Under the pieces are notes generated by a model. It was given only the letters and a program-made list of their open reading frames with translations. It searched no databases and was not told where the DNA came from. This document shows positions 57,768 through 64,000 of a DNA stretch of 64,000 nucleotides, piece by piece. Origin of the DNA: Pseudoips prasinana (Eukaryota > Arthropoda > Insecta > Lepidoptera > Nolidae); NCBI GenBank assembly GCA_951640165.1, contig OX621244.1, forward strand, positions 15,456,001-15,520,000. Direction: 5' to 3'. Each line of letters opens with the position of its first letter. The stretch's first letter is position 1. Made by a program: the position numbers and the translations under genes.

Positions 57768-58928
57768 TCAGGAAATTTTAATCATGCCCATGACCACAAA
57801 ATTAACATAATGATGCAGATATATAATATCCTGGAACATTATAATCATACGGCCATCAGAGAGCCATCTGGTTAGTTTAAGTGGCGCTTGTACCATAGAA
57901 ACGAGATAACTAATATAGTACGTAGTGCTTACAGGTTTCATGAACCCAACATCCAGCGGTTGGAGTCTTTGTGTGCAGTGAGGTGGAAAGCACAATAATA
58001 TAACACCATTTTCGCGAGCCAAATCAATGACCTCTAGAGATTTAACGTGTGTTGCATGACCGTCTAGCAATAAAAGGGCTGGATTATCTTTAGTGGAATG
58101 CGACCACTCAATGAATCTCTTGAGCCAGAGGACAAACAAGGGACCCTGGATCCACCCAGATTCGTGACATTCTCCCCAAGACCCAGTTGGTGCCCCATCA
58201 AGTAACTCCGGTTTCATACGCTTCCTTGGAAATATGAACATTGGCGGCATATAGTTGCCAACTGCGCTGAAGCAGAGAATTGTGGTCATTAGTTTTTCCC
58301 TTTCTGCGGAGGTCAGTGTTCCTACTTGTCTTTTGCCACAGGTAGCAAGGACTTTAGATTGACTTTTGGGCACTGTAGACACACCTGTCTCGTCAACATT
58401 GAAAATTCTTTGTGGAGTAAACTTATGTTCATCGTAAACTTTTTCTAAAAGTTGAAAAAAACTGCTACTCTATTGAACCCCATAGCGCTAGCTGCTGATG
58501 TTGGTTCAGGTTTTCTGTAACTAATATCTGGATGTCTTTTAAGAAATCCTTTTAACCAATCTATACCAGCCAAACCGCTCTCTGAATCAAATTTATGAGG
58601 AATTCCATTTTTTTGGGCCGCTTCAAACGCAAGTTTCCGCAGGTCACGTGAAGTCAGTCCATGAAACCGTGCTTCCATCAGTTTTATGTAATCAATTAAT
58701 TCTCTCTCTTGATCGGGAGAAAATACTCTTTGGAAATGGCCCAGTTTCTTTCGAAAGATGCTGTCGTCTGTCTTGAACGTATCGTTCTAATGTTGTTTGT
58801 GGTACGTTGTGCATATTTGCTGCTTTCCTGTAGCCCATTTCTCCGGACACCACACTGTGTACAGCTTGTTTCATGGCTTCCATAGACCATGAATGTTGTT
58901 CAGTCTTTCTCTTGTATGTGCGGACCAT
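57768..58928 (-). pseudogene. pogo/Tigger-type (Tc1/mariner superfamily) transposase, broken
   Basis: The enzyme would cut and paste its own DNA element. From ATG 58928 an HTH of the Psq type (AANMHNVPQTTLERYVQ) opens the protein. After a one-base frameshift near 58710, the CENP-B-like second HTH region (FDSESGLAGIDWLKGFLKRH) follows. After a second frameshift in a T-run near 58445 comes the DDE domain: FNVDETGVSTVP, LLLLDGHATHVKSLEVI and HCTQRLQPLDVGF give the three acidic residues. The sequence after PLDVGFMKPVS departs from the family and ends at TGA near 57768. Two frameshifts make it inactive. The left terminal repeat was not found, so the element may be truncated there. Confidence 0.8.
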
Positions 58929-58982
58929 AGTGGCTAAAAAGGTAAAAAAATAAATAGATTACAACTTAAAAATCTTTAAAAC

Positions 58983-59440
58983 GGGGCAAAGTGGGGCACT
59001 TTTATTGAATCTAAAATTGGGGCATAGTGGTGTACCTCACTTTGCCCCAGGTGCCATACCCCACTATGTCCCACCGGCTCGTTCAAAATTAAACACAAAC
59101 TAACGGCATCCTACCTTTGATTCAATGACCTTGTGCTTTTTGATTAAGAAATCCGGAAGGATACTGATTCAAAATAAACAATAACACACGACAGTATACG
59201 AGTACGTTTTAGAAAGAATTGCTGTTCAATTTCACAAAAAAATTTAAGAAAAACACTGGTTTTGATATTTTTGTTTATATCATACAAACACTTGACGAAA
59301 TTGCGTCGTTCACCCACGATGGTCACGCGTCGTCTAACGACCAATCAAAGCGAGCCATTTAACCGTTTATTTCGAGCTGCGTAGGGCTCACCCCGCTATA
59401 CCCCGTGACCCCGCTATGCCCCCCCCCCCTCCCCTATATA
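58983..59440. promoter_or_regulatory. Iterated GGGGCATAGTGG-type motifs flanking the pogo gene
   Basis: Variants of 'ggggcaaagtggggca' occur at 58983-58998, 59019-59035, 59038-59049 (inverted), 59056-59073 (inverted), 59389-59404 (inverted) and 59409-59425 (inverted). They lie upstream of the transposase start and end in a C-run. Probably subterminal transposase-binding sites, with the right terminus near 59425-59440 (inference). Confidence 0.45.
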
Positions 59441-59444
59441 GATA

Positions 59445-59560
59445 ATTACATCCAGACTCAGGGCAAACAGACACGTTCATGCACACAAATATCTGTCCTG
59501 GGTAGGAATCGAACCCACGCACGACCTGCGGCGTAAAAGCAAACATTTATCAACCAGTAG
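59445..59560 (-). repeat. SINE family D, copy 2
   Basis: On the minus strand the B-box GGGTTCGATTCCTACCC follows 'gcgtgcgtg...'. The body 'ctgtttgccctgagtctgga' matches 54870-54990. Confidence 0.55.
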
Positions 59561-59564
59561 GAGA

Positions 59565-62430
59565 GTGCAGGGGACGTGAAGTACTTTTCCATAGAGCAAA
59601 AAATTCTGTATCATACTTCGGTGAAAATTTAAAAATATTTTTTTATCTCAAATCTAGTTTAATAACGTTTGTGCTCAAATCAATTTTAATAAAATTTTCT
59701 CAGCCCTTGAAAAGTAACAGACAGGTCTTTTAACTAGACTGGGGATCTTGTAATATTGAATTTACTAAAGATTTCAGATTTCATATTAAATTGGCACAAA
59801 TAACGTAAGAAAGCAAAACTATTAAAAAACGGTTATTAAAGTTTTGGGATAAAAGTAATTTAAGTTCTTAGCAGGGAAAATGTGAGAATGCTCTTTCCTT
59901 TTCTCGAAAAATGACGTCATATATTAGTATGAATTTTATATTAGGTCGCGGTCTTTATCGAACATGATTTTTAAATCCGTACTATTTCGTTAGTTTTGAT
60001 GCAATTAGATTATAAGGCTTTATATGTGGCCAGTTTTAATTAGTATTAAAACTGGGTATTTACTATTAGGTGGTATACTGAAGAATATGAATAATGAGTT
60101 TTATAAAAAAATATTTCAGGATCAAACAATTGAAACAACAGAATGGAAAAAGGATTTTTAGAATTAAATCGAAAGAGTTAATGAAGAATATTGCTTCCGG
60201 CGGGTCAATTCCTTTCAATTTAACAGTAGAACCGTGATCCTGCTAATCGGAATATTATGTTTCAATTCCTTTTCAGATAAGCGGAAACATTTTTAAACTT
60301 CTATCGCTTTTGTATCGTTATTCTCGCAGTAAGTATTGGGAAAATGTTTACTCGTAATCGGGCATATTTTTATAACAAGCATATCTTACTCATTTCGTAA
60401 TTATACCTGTTATTCCACTTATTTTTTAAAGTTAGTTTATAATCTCTTTGTGAATTACTTGTCAACTTCATATTTCAATAACCTGTTAAACTGATGATAG
60501 TGTCTAAAATATTCCGTGGTGACATGTTGAGATTTTGGATTTGCCTTCACTTTGCATGCAAGTGCTATTGATCTGCTAGTGTTCAAGGTTTATGATGTAC
60601 TTGCAATATGGCTACAGAAATACATCAGTGACTCCACGTAAGCTCGATATATTTGTTCAAATACAAATATTTAAATTACTTAATTTAATATCCTTTGAAA
60701 CATACACATTTCAAAATAATTAAATGATTATTAAAATTTTAGATATACTTATAAGTGACTAAAATACCAAACTTGCCCTTGAACTGTAATTCTATCAAAA
60801 TTTGAAAATATAATTCAAAACTATATTCACCGTATAGAAGCGGTACCAAAGTAAAGTTTAAGTTAACCTATAGTTAACCATTGCCGAGCTGTAGCCTATA
60901 TATGCGTTCAACAGCCTATTTTGAAATCCTCCATTTATATACTTCCGCGTTCCATAAAGAACCCTTAAAGTTTTAAGGTTCCGGAGTTTAAAAGGGTGCA
61001 GGTACTGCCCTTTGGGCAATATATTTTATTTCCCCAAAAATTTAGTTATATCTTAGTATTACGTATCGAATGAAAATGTCGCATATCTTCATTTTGAATT
61101 TCATCCACATGGCCCAATCACTGTTTAATCATTTTACTTTGACAAGTGTTATTTGTTATTATTACTATAATTGTTTTATCAATATGTACAGGTTGCATTA
61201 ATTCCTAAATTTAAGCCTTCACCGTGTATATAGTTGTCTTTTTTATTTACGGTTCAAATTAAAAGTGTATCTAAGTAAAAACATAGTAAGATGTAGTTGG
61301 AAACCTAAACTAAAAATAAATGAAAACTGCAAACACTTCTGCCGCGACTAGCAAATTATAAAATTAGTATTAACAGTATTCTAATTATATTATATTATAT
61401 TAATATACATCGCACAAAAAGAAGTTTTTCTGAATTACTCGGATATAAGATGATTTTTCCAAGGAGGGTTTCCTTGTATCCTATTCCTATAAATACGAGT
61501 AAAACGGTTTTTAAACAGATTTATCTCATCCACTGGTTATATTCATTGTGTGAAAGTAACTTTTTACTGCATTGACTAGTTTGAAACCCAAAGTTCAACA
61601 ATAACTCTAGAAAACATGAATTCTGCTAGAAATCACTATGATCAAGCTTTATTTAATCTATTTTTCTTTTACCTACATAGAGACGTACAGTAAATTAAAA
61701 AACTTGAACATTTAAAATTAAATTTTCAGTCGTATTCACTTTGAAATGCACACGACTATATTTCTTTATATCTTGTACGTTCTATTTTTAAATCTCTTTT
61801 GGGAAATTATTAACTAAAAAATAACAACAAAACTGTGTGTTTCATGGTTTGTTTTGATTTATTTGGATTTATTTGCATTAAATGGGAACGGGCATTTTTT
61901 ATAGTGTACCTAAATCCACTATTGCAACGTTGCTTGTACAACAGATCGCTAAAAGACATTCTAAGCTTCAAGTTTTCTCTAGAACCATGTAAACAGCTCT
62001 AAGTGTTTTCCCATCTCTCTTTGACATTAGTCGACAAACCCAAACGACGCTCCCTCATGCATATACTCTATGTACTGATGGAATGTTTAATTTATTTAGA
62101 TAGTCTCCAGTTCCGTAAACCTGAAGGCACAAACCTAATTACGTTTGTAATAAATATTCACTAGCGATAAACTTTGTGAATAATTTACGATGGTGTAAAC
62201 GTTTAATTTTACCACGGTTTCGGGTAATGCGTAGGAGGGTTCATTTTGAGGCACTGATATTATAGTCCTTCTATTTCTGAGATTTATATCTAATCTTTAA
62301 AATAACCTTGCGTTGCGGGACTCAGTTAAGAGCGAAGCTCTTTACGCTATTTCTTCAATTTTATTTGCAATTCCATAGGGAGCTCTAGATGAACGTACAT
62401 ACGTTTTAACGCAATTTCATTATTTTTCTT
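59565..62430. other. AT-rich DNA, no gene recognised
   Basis: Nearly 2.9 kb with only short, AT-driven ORFs and no shared repeats. Confidence 0.45.
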
Positions 62431-62432
62431 TG

Positions 62433-62510
62433 TTTCATTATTAAGGTATGCCTTAATAATGAAAGCGCATTGTGCGCGACTGGTTGTATGCAACCAGTTG
62501 CGCACAATGC
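62433..62510. repeat. Two adjacent hairpins, both with TATG loops
   Basis: First hairpin: TTTCATTATTAAGG (62433-62446) and its exact complement (62451-62464). Second: 20-bp arms (62467-62486 and 62491-62510) with one G-T pair. Each has a 4-base TATG spacer and only 2 bases separate the pair. Confidence 0.8.
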
Positions 62511-62579
62511 TCTTTTGCTTGAATTTTGATTCTTGCATGCACATTCGTGAGAAAAAGAAAGAAAATTGTTTGAAGGGGG

Positions 62580-62754
62580 TGTGAGCGATAATTATATGAA
62601 AATAAAATATTTTCTCGTCACATTATAATTTTTTATTACATTTTGTTTTACATTTTTTTGTATCCTAGCAACCAAAAATCAACGACAATAAAAACTATGA
62701 AAAGTCATAAAACGTTGTATAAGAGAAAAGAGTATTTAATGGCAGTCGGCCACA
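62580..62754 (-). repeat. Candidate 3' LTR of the BEL/Pao element
   Basis: On the minus strand it begins TGTGGCCGACTGCC right after the purine tract and may end 'cgctcaca' at 62580. TG...CA ends fit LTR elements. The second LTR is outside the window, so the length (175 bp, short for this group) and the left border are uncertain. Confidence 0.4.
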
Positions 62755-62766
62755 TCCTCCCCTTTT
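62755..62766 (-). promoter_or_regulatory. Polypurine tract
   Basis: AAAGGGGAGGA on the minus strand, between the pol stop codon and the TG of the LTR; it would prime plus-strand DNA synthesis. Confidence 0.6.
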
Positions 62767-64000
62767 TATAATAAGATGATTTTCTTAAGAGGTCGTCGCA
62801 ACGTCCCCGCCATAGTCCTTACATCCACCACTCTCGTAATACCATCTCTGCCGGGATATGTAGCAGTTATTACGCCTCGTGGCCAGGTTCCCCTAGGCAA
62901 ATCTCCGTCGGCTATGAGTACAGGATCTCCAATGTTGACCGGACTCGACACGCCTCGAACACGTCGTGGGGCCAAAGTCGGCAAGTATTCTAAAACCCAC
63001 CTTCGCCAAAAGTGATCGGCTAATCGTACTGCTTTTCGCCACCCACTTCTGCTGCACAGGTCAGAATCGGTAAGTTTGGCTGGCAATGGACGACCAGATG
63101 ATGAACCGAGCAGAAAATGTGTCGGTGTCAGGGCTTCTGGGTCAGTTGGGTCAGACGAGACGTGAGTAATGGGCCGCGCGTTGACTAATGCCTCTGCCTC
63201 GAGCAAAAGCGTCGCGAGGACTTCATCAGTTGGGGTGCGTTCTCGAAGTGTTACTCGTAGAGCTGTCTTCACACTTTTCACTAATCGTTCCCATGCTCCT
63301 CCCATGAACGGAGCTGAAGGTGGAATGAAAACCCACTCAATTTTTATATTTGAGGCGTAGTCTGTAACTGCTTGACCATAAAGCGCACGCAGTTGCCGGT
63401 TCGCGCCGACAAAGGCCGTTCCGTTGTCAGAAAATATTTGGCTTGGCGTACCTCTTCGTGATATAAAACGGCGTAGGCACATTATAGCCGCATCAGCTGA
63501 CAGGCTGTGTACCATTTCAAGGTGTACAGCCCTGGTAGTTAAGCATGTAAACAGAGCAATCCATCGTTTTTCTTGTTTACGACGCACCATCACTTGTAAC
63601 GGGCCAAAGTAGTCGACTCCAACAAATGTAAAAGGTCGTTTGTGATGCGAGAGCCGAGCTTCAGGCAAATCGCCCATAGGTGGTTGTAAAGGCTTTCCGC
63701 GTAGCAACTTACATTTTTGGCAGTTATATACGATCGATCTGACTGTATTTCTCAGACTCAATATCCAAAATTCTTGCCGAAGTTCATTTATCACGGTCTC
63801 CGTGTTAGCATGTGCGAATTTCTCATGGAAATGACTGACAAGTAGGCGCACGGCTTGGTCTTTTCCGTCTAGTAAGATTGGATGTTTGGTATGTTGTTGA
63901 ATGTTTTTGACAGCGCTTATACGTCCTTGCAGATACATCAATCCATCTTTGTTTATAGATGGGGACAGGCCCACGAGACGACTTTTAGGTGAAATGGGGA
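62766..64000 (-). CDS. pol: BEL/Pao pol, integrase and C-terminal domain (partial)
   Basis: Minus-strand frame open from the window edge to TAA at 62766, about 411 codons. Integrase inserts the DNA copy into the genome. An H2C2 zinc-binding region (HFHEKFAHANTE... ending in CQKC) is followed by the catalytic core with D in FVGVDYFGPL, D in FSDNGTAFVGA and E in GGAWERLVKSVK. After it comes the C-terminal region usual in Pao-type elements (WRKAVRLADHFWRRWV, then GDPVLIADGDLPRGTWP). Protease, RT and RNase H lie beyond 64000. No stop or frameshift is seen, so the element may be fairly young. The start at GTG 63974 is not real; the frame enters from outside. Confidence 0.85.
   Translation of the reverse strand, partial: PISPKSRLVGLSPSINKDGLMYLQGRISAVKNIQQHTKHPILLDGKDQAVRLLVSHFHEKFAHANTETVINELRQEFWILSLRNTVRSIVYNCQKCKLLRGKPLQPPMGDLPEARLSHHKRPFTFVGVDYFGPLQVMVRRKQEKRWIALFTCLTTRAVHLEMVHSLSADAAIMCLRRFISRRGTPSQIFSDNGTAFVGANRQLRALYGQAVTDYASNIKIEWVFIPPSAPFMGGAWERLVKSVKTALRVTLRERTPTDEVLATLLLEAEALVNARPITHVSSDPTDPEALTPTHFLLGSSSGRPLPAKLTDSDLCSRSGWRKAVRLADHFWRRWVLEYLPTLAPRRVRGVSSPVNIGDPVLIADGDLPRGTWPRGVITATYPGRDGITRVVDVRTMAGTLRRPLKKIILL

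Overview
The window looks like a stretch of moth or butterfly (Lepidoptera) chromosome made almost entirely of transposable elements and their remains. The evidence is its AT-rich background, a BMC1-like Jockey LINE, R1-clade and RTE-type LINEs, tRNA-headed SINEs, Helitron-like elements ending in CTAG/CTGG, foldback MITEs and a BEL/Pao retrotransposon. No host gene with a recognisable product was found. A few short open frames could be exons or chance and are marked so.

Layout. 1-1065 is the 3' end of a restriction-like-endonuclease (RLE) LINE with one in-frame stop and one frameshift. 4285-10690 holds SINE fragments, a small Helitron, an RTE fragment and two RTE-tailed short elements. 11291-19140 is a Jockey/BMC1-like LINE split by a 4,991-bp terminal-inverted-repeat DNA element (12578-17568). 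That element carries the remains of a transposase and is itself interrupted by a Helitron (14464-16701), which contains an RTE-tailed short element. 19141-28460 contains MITEs, SINEs, a striking run of abutting perfect palindromes (20041-20223) and a second, inverted copy of the Helitron family (23628-25036).

29349-35172 is an old R1-clade LINE fragment cut in two by a complete, apparently intact R1-clade LINE (29886-34931, minus strand) with both ORFs open and a 12-bp target duplication. 35276-48998 is mostly non-coding DNA with small Helitrons, SINEs and MITEs. 49142-50012 and 56926-57535 are further R1-clade fragments. 53321-53838 is a 518-bp element with a 9-bp target duplication. 57768-59440 is a decayed pogo/Tigger-type DNA transposon. 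The right edge (62580-64000) is the 3' end of a BEL/Pao element with an open integrase region.

The elements do not form a host pathway. What they show is a history of nested insertions: short direct repeats date the order of events, and several perfect or near-perfect palindromes with 3-4 base spacers suggest repeated template switching. All family names come from motif recognition; no database search was possible.
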